Source of the DNA: Domibacillus antri
GTDB taxonomy: Bacteria; Bacillota; Bacilli; Bacillales; Domibacillaceae
Assembly (NCBI RefSeq): GCF_001936625.1
Contig: NZ_MSDU01000022.1
Coordinates: forward strand, 1 to 64,000
Length of the DNA stretch: 64,000 nucleotides
Direction: 5' to 3'
The notes beneath the pieces are model-generated. The model had not been told where the DNA came from and did not search any database. It worked only from the letters and a program-made list of their open reading frames with translations. Shown one piece after another: positions 8,009-16,468 of this stretch (position 1 is the stretch's first letter; every line of letters begins with the position of its first letter). Made by a program: the position numbers and the translations under genes.

Positions 8009-8976
8009 TTGAAGCTTGGCGTATTTACTGTATTATTTGCAAATAAATCATTTGAAGACATGCTGGATCACGTAAAAGCAGACGGGCTTGATGCAGTGGA
8101 AATCGGCACAGGCGGCTATCCGGGCAATGCTCACTGTCCGATTGATGAATTGCTGGAGGACGAACAGAAACGCAAAGACTATTTGGAAGCAGTCACTTCG
8201 AGGGGTTAATGATCAGCGCTTTCAGCTGCCACGGAAATCCGCTTACACCGGACAAAGCAATTGCGGAAGAGTCCGATTCTGTTTTACGGAAAACCATTAA
8301 ACTGGCATCGCTTCTCGGCGTTCCGGTTGTGAATACCTTCTCAGGTACAGCAGGCGATTCTGACGAAGCAAAACAGCCAAACTGGCCGGTCGTTCCATGG
8401 CCGCTTGAATACGGCGATATGTTAACCTGGCAATGGGAAAACAAACTTATCCCGTATTGGAAAGAGATCGGCGAACTGGCACAGCAGCATAACGTGAAGA
8501 TCGGCCTTGAACTGCATGGTGGTTTCCTTGTTCATACCCCGTATACCATCTTGAAATTACGGGAAGAAACGTGTGAAGCGATCGGCGCGAACCTCGATCC
8601 AAGCCATATGTGGTGGCAGGGCATTGATCCAGTCGCGGCCATTAAAATTCTTGGTAAAGCCGATGCCATCCATCATTTTCATGCGAAAGACACGTACATT
8701 GATCAGGATAATGTCAACATGTTTGGACTGACGGATATGCAGCCGTACGGCAATGTGCAGTCACGTGCCTGGACTTTCCGGAGTGTGGGGTGCGGCCACA
8801 GCCTGCAGGAATGGTCGGATATGATGAGTGCACTCCGTACATACAACTATGACTACGTCGTCAGCATTGAACATGAAGATGCACTGATGTCGATCGACGA
8901 AGGCTTCGGCCGCGCCGTGAAAAGTTTAAACGACGTCTTAATACGTGAGTCAGCGGGCGAGATGTGGTGGGCGTAA
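8009..8976 (+). pseudogene. Sugar phosphate isomerase/epimerase, frameshifted
   Basis: A TIM-barrel AP-endonuclease-2-type isomerase/epimerase split into two frames. The 5' part (8009-8209, 66 codons) holds the first strand and ends SRG; the 3' part (8209-8976, 255 codons) begins LMISAFSCHGNPL and carries the metal-site segments GLELHGG, NLDPSHMWW, HFHAKDTYI and SIEHEDAL. One base added to the GGGG run at 8202-8205 would join them into one protein of about 320 residues, normal for the family. The overlap TAATG (8207-8211) could allow reinitiation at 8209, but the N-terminal strand would be lost from that product. It could be a homopolymer sequencing error or a true mutation. It is last in the ThuA operon. 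Confidence 0.8.
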
Positions 8977-8984
8977 CGAAATAA

Positions 8985-9017
8985 AGGCTGTCCTCAACTT
9001 GAGGCGGCCCATTCTTT
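8985..9017 (+). terminator. Weak stem-loop after the ThuA operon
   Basis: GGCTGTCCTCA and TGAGGCGGCC form an imperfect stem followed by ATTCTTTAT. It resembles the GAGACA-type hairpin attached to the phased GGCC repeats but has no repeat array. Confidence 0.45.
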
Positions 9018-9187
9018 ATATTTAACTATGGGCAAATCCGGACAAGCGTGAGCAAAACGATGAATATCCCAGTATGAATAAAGCGCATTTCTTTGATGCG
9101 GCGTCTGAAATAAGAATCAGATAGAATCGATTTGCACGGTGCTGGGTTCACTTCCTGCTTTTTCAATTCCTAATGGAGGGAACCGAT

Positions 9188-9216
9188 CAAAAGAACAAGC
9201 AGCCTGTTCTTTTTTC
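9188..9216 (+). terminator. Orphan rho-independent terminator
   Basis: AAAAGAACA (9189-9197) pairs with TGTTCTTTT (9205-9213) and is followed by more T. No coding sequence ends before it. Confidence 0.65.
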
Positions 9217-9534
9217 ACTCGGCTGGCTGTCCTCTATCGATTTTATCGGCTTAATGGCTTATAAACATCTCGTCGGAAAAATAGTTAAATTTTTTGAAAA
9301 AAAGTGGTTTTATTTCTTGAGCAGCGGGTAAATGATAAGTACAGACATACAAAAAGAGAAATGAGTGATCATTTCAATATTGGATGACTGTACAGGATGA
9401 ACGATTTGCGAATACGACGAAGTGTTATTCGTCGATCGGTATATTTGGCGGTGGCTGTCTGAAATGGCAGAGTGAGACTGCTGGATATGATAAGCAGATC
9501 TTCTCCACAATGTCCCGTAAGCAGGGAATGAGAG

Positions 9535-9566
9535 AAGCCTATACCGAAGCCGGTACAGGCTTTTTT
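9535..9566 (+). terminator. Orphan rho-independent terminator
   Basis: AAGCCTATACCG pairs with CGGTACAGGCTT with one mismatch, followed by six T. The upstream 170 bp contain no supported gene, so it may end an RNA. Confidence 0.65.
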
Positions 9567-9648
9567 CATGTGCTAAAAGAGGTTTAACAGATGCCGGGTA
9601 TTGAGAGGTTGACCAATTTGGCTTTTTAGGCGGCGGAGGAAAAAATAA

Positions 9649-9700
9649 GTTACTTGACATAACCTATTATTCATACCTATAATAGGTTACATAAAGTAAC
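9649..9700 (+). promoter_or_regulatory. catE promoter with nested operators
   Basis: TTGACA (9654-9659) and TATAAT (9678-9683) are 18 bp apart. An 11-bp perfect inverted repeat (9660-9670 and 9679-9689) covers the spacer and -10. A GTTAC-N5-GTAAC palindrome (9686-9700) begins two bases after the -10, exactly as at the nitroreductase promoter. This suggests control by the YodB/CatR-like regulator. Confidence 0.82.
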
Positions 9701-9736
9701 TAACTATAAAAACGTAATTTAAAAAGGGGATATGAC

Positions 9737-10582
9737 ATGGAGCGTTTTCATGAGAAACCAAATACATTTGTCGGAGAAGTGAATATTTACGTAACCGATT
9801 TAAACAGATCGATCGAATTTTACAAAAGCGTTATCGGTTTTCAAGTGCTGGAGCAGACAGAACGAAAGGCCGTACTGACAATCGATGGAAAAACACCGCT
9901 GTTAACGATTGAGCAGCCCGCTGGGGTCACGCCGAAAGAAGAACGCACATCCGGGCTGTACCATTTTGCGTTGCTGCTGCCGGCACGAAGTGATTTATCG
10001 GCCTTTTTACACCATTTGCTGCAAACGGGTTACCGGTTCGGCGCGTCCGATCATTACGTGAGCGAAGCGCTCTATATTAATGATCCGGATGGGAATGGCA
10101 TCGAGGTATACCGTGATCGTCCGTCATCTGAATGGACATGGTCAAATGATAAAGTTGCTATGGCAACGGAACCGCTGGACGGCGACAGTCTGCTGGCGGA
10201 AAGTGATGCGGAATGGAACGGCTTGCCGGCTGAAACAGTTATGGGGCATATTCATTTACACGTATCGGACCTTCAAAAAGCAGAAGAATTTTATACTGAG
10301 GGACTTGGTTTCAAGGTTGTCAGTCTTTATCCGCAGGCGATTTTTACGTCAACAGGAGGATATCATCACCACATTGCGTTGAATACGTGGCAGGGCGCCG
10401 GTGTCCCGGCTCCAAAAGAAAACAGCGTCGGACTCAACTGGTTTACACTTGTATTTCCGGATGATGTATCACGGGAAAATGCGGTCGGCAACCTGCAGCA
10501 AATGGGTGCTTCTGTTAAAAAAGAACATAATGTTTACGAAACAGCCGATCCGTCTGGAAATCGGATTCGACTCATAGTATAG
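9737..10582 (+). CDS. catE: Catechol 2,3-dioxygenase-like VOC protein CatE
   Basis: A 281-residue two-domain vicinal-oxygen-chelate protein very similar in layout to B. subtilis CatE, an extradiol ring-cleavage enzyme that detoxifies catechols. Domain 1 spans about residues 10-130 (VNIYVTDLNRSIEFY, DPDGNGIEVYRD). Domain 2 spans about 170-281 (GHIHLHVSDLQKAEEFY, HHHIALNTW). Domain 2 ends DPSGNRIRL where many relatives have an acidic metal ligand, so the metal site needs checking. AAAGGGG precedes the ATG. The catD partner found beside catE in B. subtilis is absent. The promoter carries a strong operator, so catechol/quinone induction is likely. Confidence 0.87.
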   Translation: MERFHEKPNTFVGEVNIYVTDLNRSIEFYKSVIGFQVLEQTERKAVLTIDGKTPLLTIEQPAGVTPKEERTSGLYHFALLLPARSDLSAFLHHLLQTGYRFGASDHYVSEALYINDPDGNGIEVYRDRPSSEWTWSNDKVAMATEPLDGDSLLAESDAEWNGLPAETVMGHIHLHVSDLQKAEEFYTEGLGFKVVSLYPQAIFTSTGGYHHHIALNTWQGAGVPAPKENSVGLNWFTLVFPDDVSRENAVGNLQQMGASVKKEHNVYETADPSGNRIRLIV

Positions 10583-10584
10583 GA

Positions 10585-10614
10585 AAAAAGACGACCTGAT
10601 TTGGTCGTCTTTTC
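10585..10614 (+). terminator. catE terminator
   Basis: An 11-bp perfect stem (AAAAGACGACC, 10586-10596, with 10603-10613) ends in TTTT right after the catE stop. The following 420 bp to the next gene hold only one tiny frame. Confidence 0.88.
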
Positions 10615-10896
10615 ATTTAAATAAGGATCAATTCATTTCACTTTAAAAATGCTCGAAAACCATAATAGAGCCATTCGTTATAGTATGGCAGACAAGGAGA
10701 AACGAATTTTTGACTATTATTTGTTTCCCTCTATTGTTTTCATCTGAACAGCCTTAGAACATTATATGAAATGTCCCTTTTTCAGTGTTAAATGTCCAGA
10801 TGGTGGTAGTGAAATGACGATGAAGAATAGACGTAAAAACGTGTATGACTTACGATTTATAAAATGTTTTTTGTATTTGGAAAGGACACTATATAA

Positions 10897-10971
10897 ATGA
10901 AGCTGAAGGAAATGTTCATGTTATCCCATATAAACGTGAAAAATATTGATTCAGTACTAAAAATTACATAA
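10897..10971 (+). CDS. Tiny ORF, 24 codons, doubtful
   Basis: An ATG preceded by GGAAAGG at a suitable distance opens a 24-residue peptide (Lys-rich start, Ile/Val-rich end). No family, terminator or clear promoter is seen. It is noted only because the 10615-11037 interval is otherwise empty. Confidence 0.18.
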   Translation: MKLKEMFMLSHINVKNIDSVLKIT

Positions 10972-11037
10972 ATAGCCATAGACTCTTCCATAGTAAAATG
11001 AAATAAGTGTTCTTTATATAGAGAGGAGCTGTGGAAT

Positions 11038-11775
11038 GTGATTCCGCTTAAAATATTGCTGGCAGATGATCATGAAGATTCATTGAAGACGTTAGAAAAT
11101 TTGGCAGCTAAACACCCTGAATTTGAAGTCGTGTCTACTTGCAGAAACGGGGAAGAATTGGTTGAACAAGCTGCGGTGTACAAACCGGATATAGTCATTA
11201 CCGATATAAAAATGCCTAAATTAAATGGCGTTGACGCGATAAAAAAATGCATGCAATTTCACCCGGACTTAAAGTTTTTTTTTGTCTCGGGATATGGTGA
11301 TTTTGCGGTGGAGGCTTTTAATATTTCAGCGGTTGATTACGTTGTGAAGCCGCTTGAGAAATCGAGGTTTTATGCTGCACTTGAAAAAGCCAAATGGGCA
11401 GTTCTCCGAAATGAAAAGAAATTATTCTGCCAAAAACACGGCAAAAAAAAGCTGCCGCTTAAATTTAATGGCGCTCTGTATTACGTACCGTTTAATGACA
11501 TTTTGTTTATAGAGAAATTAGGAAAAAAATGTTTCGTTTATACGAAAGAAAAGACGTTTGAAACGTACGAAAAAATAAGTGATTTGTTTGAACTGCTTGA
11601 TGACTCCTTTTATTTGTCGCACCGTTCAAATATTATAAACCTCAACAATATTTTCTATATTAAACCGAAAAACGAAACATATTTGGCTTATTTTCTGGGA
11701 TTTTCAAAACATGCTCATATTTCGAAGCTGAAAATCAAAGAAGTTCATGAGAAAATTCAGCAATTAAACGAATAA
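11038..11775 (+). CDS. LytTR-family response regulator
   Basis: A 245-residue two-domain regulator. The receiver domain (residues 1-120) has the acidic pair DD at 10-11, the phospho-acceptor Asp56 (ITDIKMP) and Lys104 (VVKPLE). A LytTR DNA-binding domain follows (about 140-240; LSHRSNIINLNNI). Start is a GTG with GAGGAG upstream. No sensor kinase of the LytS/HPK10 type is adjacent, so it is an orphan. The next gene, a c-di-GMP enzyme, starts 41 bp downstream and may be cotranscribed. Targets unknown. Confidence 0.88.
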   Translation: MIPLKILLADDHEDSLKTLENLAAKHPEFEVVSTCRNGEELVEQAAVYKPDIVITDIKMPKLNGVDAIKKCMQFHPDLKFFFVSGYGDFAVEAFNISAVDYVVKPLEKSRFYAALEKAKWAVLRNEKKLFCQKHGKKKLPLKFNGALYYVPFNDILFIEKLGKKCFVYTKEKTFETYEKISDLFELLDDSFYLSHRSNIINLNNIFYIKPKNETYLAYFLGFSKHAHISKLKIKEVHEKIQQLNE

Positions 11776-11816
11776 TAGATGATAAAGATACTGGAATAAG
11801 GAAGTGCTCCGGCAAA

Positions 11817-13538
11817 ATGGACTATCAAGATATACATTACTATAAAAATTTAGATTCCATTGCGATAGATGTATTAGAATTGTTAAGTGAAATGATACAG
11901 GTAAACACGATCTTTTTTTCGGGTACGGATCATCAAACTAATTATATTTTTAAGTCTTATAATCGGCAGGCTGTTTTATCTAATGAAGGCGATAATAAGA
12001 ATTATAAGGATGCGCTTTGTCATCTTGTCATCGAAAATGCTCCGGGCCCCCTTGTGATACCTGATCTAAAGAAACATCCTTTAACGAAGGATCATCCTGT
12101 TACCCGGCAGCTCGGTAATGGGGGGTTCCTCGGCGTGCCTGTTTACACGGAAAATAGAGAAATATTTGGCACGTTATGTGCGCTTGATTCAAAGCCGTAT
12201 GAATTTGATGTGATGGAAGTGAAACAAATAAAGGTGCTGGCGTCCCTTCTTTCGCAAACGATCATAATGGAAAAAAGACTCATTCGGGATTCTCTGACAG
12301 GGCTCTATAATCGTCATTTTATAAAAGAGTATTTTCACTATAAAGATATTGAAGCAAGCAGCAATATGGGCGTTTTATATATTGATCTGGACCACTTTAA
12401 ACGGATAAATGATACGTTCGGTCATGCTATGGGTGATGATGTATTGAACAGAGCATCGGCTATTTTCAAAAACAGCAGCCCTTCAAACAGCATCGTGGCC
12501 CGGCTGGGTGGAGATGAGTTTGTTATTTTAGTACCTGAATATACGACTGAATACCATGACATAAAGGAACTGGCTGAACGTATTTTACATACGCTTTCTT
12601 CCGAGCAGATCCAGATGGAGGGAGAAGAGTTTGTGATCTCTGCCAGTATTGGGGTAAGCTGCTATCCGAAAGATGGACAAGACATGGAAACTTTGCTGAA
12701 ACAGGCAGATGTTTCTATGTATGCGGCGAAAAAAAGAGGAAGAAACAATGTTCAGTTTTATCAGCAGGGTATTAACGATTCGGATTCCAGATATTACAAA
12801 CTTGAAAATGCAATGCGAAAAGCATTAAAAAAAGAAGAGTTTGAAGTCTATTATCAGCCGCAGTATGATTTGCAGCAAAATAAGTTAGTGGGAATGGAAG
12901 CGCTGCTTAGATGGAATCATCCGGAATGGGGAGTGATTTCACCGAACGAATTTATTCCGATTGCCGAAGAGAGCGGATTAATCGAAAAAATAGGGGAATG
13001 GGTGTTGAGAAGTGTTTGTAAACAAGGAATGGTCTGGGAAAAACAAGGAATTGCTCCGATTTGCTTATCGGTCAATCTTTCACCAAGACAATTTGAAAAT
13101 ACACAATTAGCAGAGCAAATTCGTCTCATTCTTGAGGAAACCGGATATGACCCTGCTTTCTTAAAGTTAGAATTAACGGAAGGTATGCTGATCAATGATG
13201 TTGAGTATGCGTTAACGGTGATTAAAGCATTGAAGAGAATGGGGATCCATATCGTCGTTGATGATTTTGGAAAAGGATATTCTTCTCTATCGTACTTAAG
13301 TCAATTTCCGATTGACTGTCTAAAGCTTGATCGGAGTTTCACATTGAATTTAGATAATGATGTCAATCAAAAAATTGCCAAGGCTGTTATCAGTTTGGCT
13401 CATTCATTAGAGATCTTAGCTATTGCGGAAGGAATTGAAACAGAGGAACAATTACAGTTTTTAAAAGATCACGGCTGCGGTTGGGGACAAGGTTATTATT
13501 TAGGAATACCGAAGCCTGTAAATGAAATTGGGTATTAG
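11817..13538 (+). CDS. GAF-GGDEF-EAL cyclic-di-GMP enzyme
   Basis: A 573-residue cytoplasmic protein with an N-terminal GAF sensor (about 1-150), a diguanylate cyclase domain with intact GGDEF at 231-235, and a phosphodiesterase domain with intact EAL at 361-363 and DDFG at 482-485. No canonical RxxD inhibitory site precedes GGDEF. Both catalytic signatures are complete, so it may make or degrade c-di-GMP depending on the GAF ligand. No transmembrane segment is seen. It follows the LytTR regulator closely; AAGGAAG precedes the ATG. A second, membrane-bound diguanylate cyclase is at 55772. Confidence 0.9.
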   Translation: MDYQDIHYYKNLDSIAIDVLELLSEMIQVNTIFFSGTDHQTNYIFKSYNRQAVLSNEGDNKNYKDALCHLVIENAPGPLVIPDLKKHPLTKDHPVTRQLGNGGFLGVPVYTENREIFGTLCALDSKPYEFDVMEVKQIKVLASLLSQTIIMEKRLIRDSLTGLYNRHFIKEYFHYKDIEASSNMGVLYIDLDHFKRINDTFGHAMGDDVLNRASAIFKNSSPSNSIVARLGGDEFVILVPEYTTEYHDIKELAERILHTLSSEQIQMEGEEFVISASIGVSCYPKDGQDMETLLKQADVSMYAAKKRGRNNVQFYQQGINDSDSRYYKLENAMRKALKKEEFEVYYQPQYDLQQNKLVGMEALLRWNHPEWGVISPNEFIPIAEESGLIEKIGEWVLRSVCKQGMVWEKQGIAPICLSVNLSPRQFENTQLAEQIRLILEETGYDPAFLKLELTEGMLINDVEYALTVIKALKRMGIHIVVDDFGKGYSSLSYLSQFPIDCLKLDRSFTLNLDNDVNQKIAKAVISLAHSLEILAIAEGIETEEQLQFLKDHGCGWGQGYYLGIPKPVNEIGY

Positions 13539-13539
13539 C

Positions 13540-14255
13540 ATGTTTGTCATGTTTAACAGTTTTATTCTCACTTTTTTTGCCGCAAAGCTAGCCATAGTGA
13601 TGCTCTTCGCACAGATTTTTCTTTATCTTTTTTATACAGGCGCTTTCCTCATTGGAAGATAAAGAAAAGGATTATGTATAGTACTTGCTTATCCGCTGCA
13701 TTTTCCATCTTTCTTTTCGTTTTATCTCCGTCTGTCACGTTATTCCCTCTTTTTTTTCAAACGCTATTGGTGGCTGCCTCCTTATATTTAATCGAATTAG
13801 GAACCGCGTCGATCCTGATTCGTGAAAAACGAATAAAGGTGGAAGCGCTATATCATTTAGCAGCTGCTTTCAGGCATGAAGTCAGACAGCCGATCACGAT
13901 TTCGAGAGGGTTAATACAATTGTTGAGTGAAGGGGATTGGCCGGAAGAGAAGCAGAAAGACTTTTTAACACAAGCTTTAGCGGAATTGGATCGATCAGAA
14001 AAAATTATTCAAGACTATCAGGTTTTTGCAAACCCTTACGTGGAAAGAATGGAGCATTTGGACGCCGCAAATGTCATTCAGCAAGTCATCGAGAAGATGC
14101 ATCCGTTAATAAACGAGCATGATGTGGAGGTTCAATTACATCTGTCAAGCTGCTGGATTATTGGGGAAAAATCAAAAATGGAATAATGTCTGTTTAATCT
14201 TACGAAAAATGCGAATGAGACGGCTCTTTGCAGAAGCCGTCTCATTCTTTGTTAA
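13540..14255 (+). pseudogene. Decayed KinB-like sporulation histidine kinase
   Basis: Remains of a membrane histidine kinase. An N-terminal hydrophobic frame (13540-13662, 40 codons) shifts into a second frame (13674-14186) with one more membrane stretch and the phospho-acceptor region FRHEVRQPIT. An in-frame TAA at 14184 stands where relatives have Gln (KME-stop-CLFNLTKNANE). Reading resumes for 22 codons as the start of the ATP-binding domain and then runs into a terminator hairpin. The rest of the HATPase domain is gone. It cannot act as a kinase. An intact relative lies at 36131 and a third kinase at 46679. Confidence 0.78.
14212..14252 (+). terminator. Strong stem-loop inside the kinase remnant
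   Basis: A 12-bp perfect stem (AATGAGACGGCT, 14214-14225, with 14235-14246) precedes CTTTGTT. It truncates the pseudogene reading frame; the stem contains the GAGAC core seen in other hairpins of this window. Confidence 0.65.
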
Positions 14256-14295
14256 GATTCATCTAAAAGGGTTTATTTCGAGGTATTCATATTGC

Positions 14296-14496
14296 TCATT
14301 TTTTGGCTGACTGTGATCCTTGATTGGCCATCATGCCCTGTATCGGCTGGGCCATTTGCGGAGCTGCCGTTCCCATGATGGACTTCAGTAACGGCTGGAA
14401 CGTTCCGTTTCGAAATCCTTTTGTCATTCCAAAAATCGCCGCGCCGATTGCACCAAGAGTAAATAATGAAGACATGATGCCGTTTCGATTTTTCAT
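14296..14496 (-). CDS. Small DUF3918/YrzQ-like protein
   Basis: A 66-residue protein with one N-terminal hydrophobic, Gly/Ala-rich segment (MSSLFTLGAIGAAIFGMT) and a polar Gln-rich C-terminus. It is similar to the short YrzQ/DUF3918-type proteins of spore formers as I recall them. ATG at 14496 is preferred because GGGAGGAG is nine bases upstream; the ATG at 14502 is too close. It is convergent with the kinase remnant and divergent from the spoVA-like cluster, so a forespore role is possible but unproven. Confidence 0.6.
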   Translation of the reverse strand: MKNRNGIMSSLFTLGAIGAAIFGMTKGFRNGTFQPLLKSIMGTAAPQMAQPIQGMMANQGSQSAKK

Positions 14497-14680
14497 GAAC
14501 ATTCTCCTCCCTTTTTGCTGTATTGAAAAACGTCTTTATTATGTGAAAACCGCCATACATTATTCTGTGTTTTATTTCCTCTCCTCCAATTTTTTCATAA
14601 TATGGTTTCATTTAAAAAACATAAAAACGCTTTTTTCGTCTCATTCTAAAATTGTTCTTAAAACAAAGGAGGAATGGATG

Positions 14681-14887
14681 ATGACAGTAATTAGTGATGT
14701 GAAGCAAACAATGGCGGGCCTTAAAACCGTTCAGGCGAGCTTTGAAACGTTTGCGCTAAGCACCGAAAATCAACAAGCGAAAAAGCTTTACGAGGATGCT
14801 GCCCGGCAGACACAAACAATTATTGACAACTTTTCTCCCCGTATTGAGCAAATTCTGCAAGAAGAGCCTCAATATCAACAGCAGTAA
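14681..14887 (+). CDS. DUF1657 protein (first copy)
   Basis: A 68-residue helical protein of the DUF1657 family (VISDVKQTMAGLKTVQ, FALSTENQQAKKLYEDAA). AAAGGAGG precedes the ATG at 14681. DUF1657 genes are known from spoVA-type operons of bacilli, including the mobile spoVA2 operon linked to spore heat resistance. A terminator follows before spoVAC, so it may be made in excess over the downstream genes. Molecular function unknown. Confidence 0.85.
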   Translation: MTVISDVKQTMAGLKTVQASFETFALSTENQQAKKLYEDAARQTQTIIDNFSPRIEQILQEEPQYQQQ

Positions 14888-14894
14888 TTATTTG

Positions 14895-14927
14895 AAAAGG
14901 TTGGTTATTCTCACCAGCCTTTTCTTC
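14895..14927 (+). terminator. Terminator or attenuator before spoVAC
   Basis: AAAAGGTTGGT pairs with ACCAGCCTTTT (one mismatch) and is followed by CTTCCTTTTTC. Confidence 0.65.
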
Positions 14928-14969
14928 CTTTTTCTCATTACTTGATATCCAAAAGGAAGTGATACGGTT

Positions 14970-15449
14970 ATGTCCAGTAATCAAAAGAAAGAATTAACGC
15001 CGGTTCAGCAGGAATATCAGGCGCTTCAAAAAAAATGGGAGCCAAAAAGACCGGTTGTAAAGAACTGCCTAAAAGCGTTTCTGGTTGGGGGAATCATTTG
15101 CGTAATCGGGCAGGCTATTCAATACTTTTATATTTTCTTTTTTAATTTTACGGAACAAACAACAGGAAATCCAACGGCTGGCACGATGATTTTCATCGCG
15201 ATGCTTTTAACAGGATTTGGCGTTTATGATCGTCTTGCGCAGTTTGGCGGGGCCGGATCAGCCGTTCCCCTTACCGGATTCGGAAACGCTGTCATCTCAG
15301 CAGCGATTGAGCATAGAACGGAAGGGTTCGTGTTAGGGGTAGGCGGCAATATATTTAAGTTAGCCGGTTCCGTTATTTTATTCGGTGTTTTTTCCGCTTT
15401 CATTGTCGCCATGATTAAGACCCTGCTTACACAATGGGGTGGATTGTAA
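14970..15449 (+). CDS. spoVAC: Stage V sporulation protein AC
   Basis: A 159-residue membrane protein of the SpoVAC/SpoVAEB family, part of the inner-membrane channel that moves dipicolinic acid during sporulation and germination. A charged N-terminus precedes three or four hydrophobic segments; the loop FGGAGSAVPLTGFGNAVISAAIEH is a family signature. AAAAGGAAGTG precedes the ATG. The stop overlaps the spoVAD start (TAATG), so translation is coupled. Confidence 0.92.
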   Translation: MSSNQKKELTPVQQEYQALQKKWEPKRPVVKNCLKAFLVGGIICVIGQAIQYFYIFFFNFTEQTTGNPTAGTMIFIAMLLTGFGVYDRLAQFGGAGSAVPLTGFGNAVISAAIEHRTEGFVLGVGGNIFKLAGSVILFGVFSAFIVAMIKTLLTQWGGL

Positions 15450-16468
15450 TGCTGGCGGGTCATCGTACGTGGGTATTTGACCGGAAGCCTGTCATTGTGT
15501 CCACTGGAACAGTAGGCGGACCGTTTGAGGCGAACGGGATGCTGTCAGAAGATTTTGATCTCCTTCATGCGGATTTATGGTTAGCCCAGGATTCTTATGA
15601 GGATGCTCATAAGGTGCTTTTTGAAGAAGCCTGTCAAAAAGCAATGGAAAAAGGCGGCATTCAAAAAGATCATGTTCAGTTTCTTCTTGGAGGAGACTTA
15701 ATCAATCAGATTACACCGACAAGTTTTGCCTGCCGGACACTGGGTGCCCCTTATCTCGGTTTGTTTGGAGCCTGTTCGACTTCAATGGAAGGACTGGCGT
15801 TGGGCGCGTTTATTGTGAATGGAAAAGGCGCGGACTATTTATTGACCGGGGCATCGAGCCATAACGCTGCGGTTGAAAAACAATTTCGTTATCCGACTGA
15901 ATATGGAGGTCAAAAACCGCCGACAGCTCAATGGACAGTGACAGGAGCGGGTGCTGCTTTGTTAAGCGATCAGGGGGAAGGACCGCGTGTTACATCGGCA
16001 ACGATTGGCCGTGTTGTTGATATGGGCATGACTGATCCATTTAATATGGGAGGAGCAATGGCGCCGGCGGCAGTTGATACCATTGAAGCGCATTTTACCG
16101 ACCGCAACATTGATCCTTCTTATTATGATTTAATCGTGACGGGCGATCTTGGAAAGATTGGCCGTGACGTTTCTCTTGATTTATTTAAAAAACATGGAAC
16201 GCCTATACAGGAAGAGCAGTATCAGGATTGCGGCCTGATGATTTACCGGGAAGGGCAGCCGGTTCTTTCAGGAGCAAGCGGTGCAGGCTGTTCCGCAACG
16301 GTTGTCTATGGCCATTTATTAAACCGGATGAGAAAAGGGGAATTTAAACGAATGTTGGTGGCAGCAACGGGCGCTTTATTGTCACCGCTCAGTTTTCAGC
16401 AAGGTGAGACGATTCCCTGCATCGCTCATGCGGTATCTATTGAATATGGAGAGGATGACACAAAATGA
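15449..16468 (+). CDS. spoVAD: Stage V sporulation protein AD
   Basis: A 339-residue thiolase-fold SpoVAD, the soluble dipicolinic-acid-binding subunit of the SpoVA channel, on the outer face of the spore inner membrane. Visible signatures are GTVGGPFEANG, LFGACSTSMEGLALG and GASGAGCSATVVYGH. The start is ATG 15449, overlapping the spoVAC stop; the frame extends upstream inside spoVAC but this start matches the usual MLxGxRTW opening. The stop overlaps the next DUF1657 gene (ATGA). Confidence 0.93.
   Translation: MLAGHRTWVFDRKPVIVSTGTVGGPFEANGMLSEDFDLLHADLWLAQDSYEDAHKVLFEEACQKAMEKGGIQKDHVQFLLGGDLINQITPTSFACRTLGAPYLGLFGACSTSMEGLALGAFIVNGKGADYLLTGASSHNAAVEKQFRYPTEYGGQKPPTAQWTVTGAGAALLSDQGEGPRVTSATIGRVVDMGMTDPFNMGGAMAPAAVDTIEAHFTDRNIDPSYYDLIVTGDLGKIGRDVSLDLFKKHGTPIQEEQYQDCGLMIYREGQPVLSGASGAGCSATVVYGHLLNRMRKGEFKRMLVAATGALLSPLSFQQGETIPCIAHAVSIEYGEDDTK

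Larger units (their letters stand above)
9018..9648. other. Gene-poor interval with two orphan terminators
   Basis: No frame here has both a ribosome site and recognisable content. Two strong plus-strand terminators (9188-9216 and 9535-9566) have no annotated gene in front of them. The segment could be a decayed locus or could encode small RNAs. Confidence 0.4.

Noticed and set aside
9360-9570. T-box or known riboswitch before the 9535 terminator
   Set aside because: The T-box antiterminator motif and other signatures I know are absent.
14530-14670. SigG promoter for the spoVA-like cluster
   Set aside because: CATAC-like -10 candidates exist, but none has a matching -35 at 17-18 bp.
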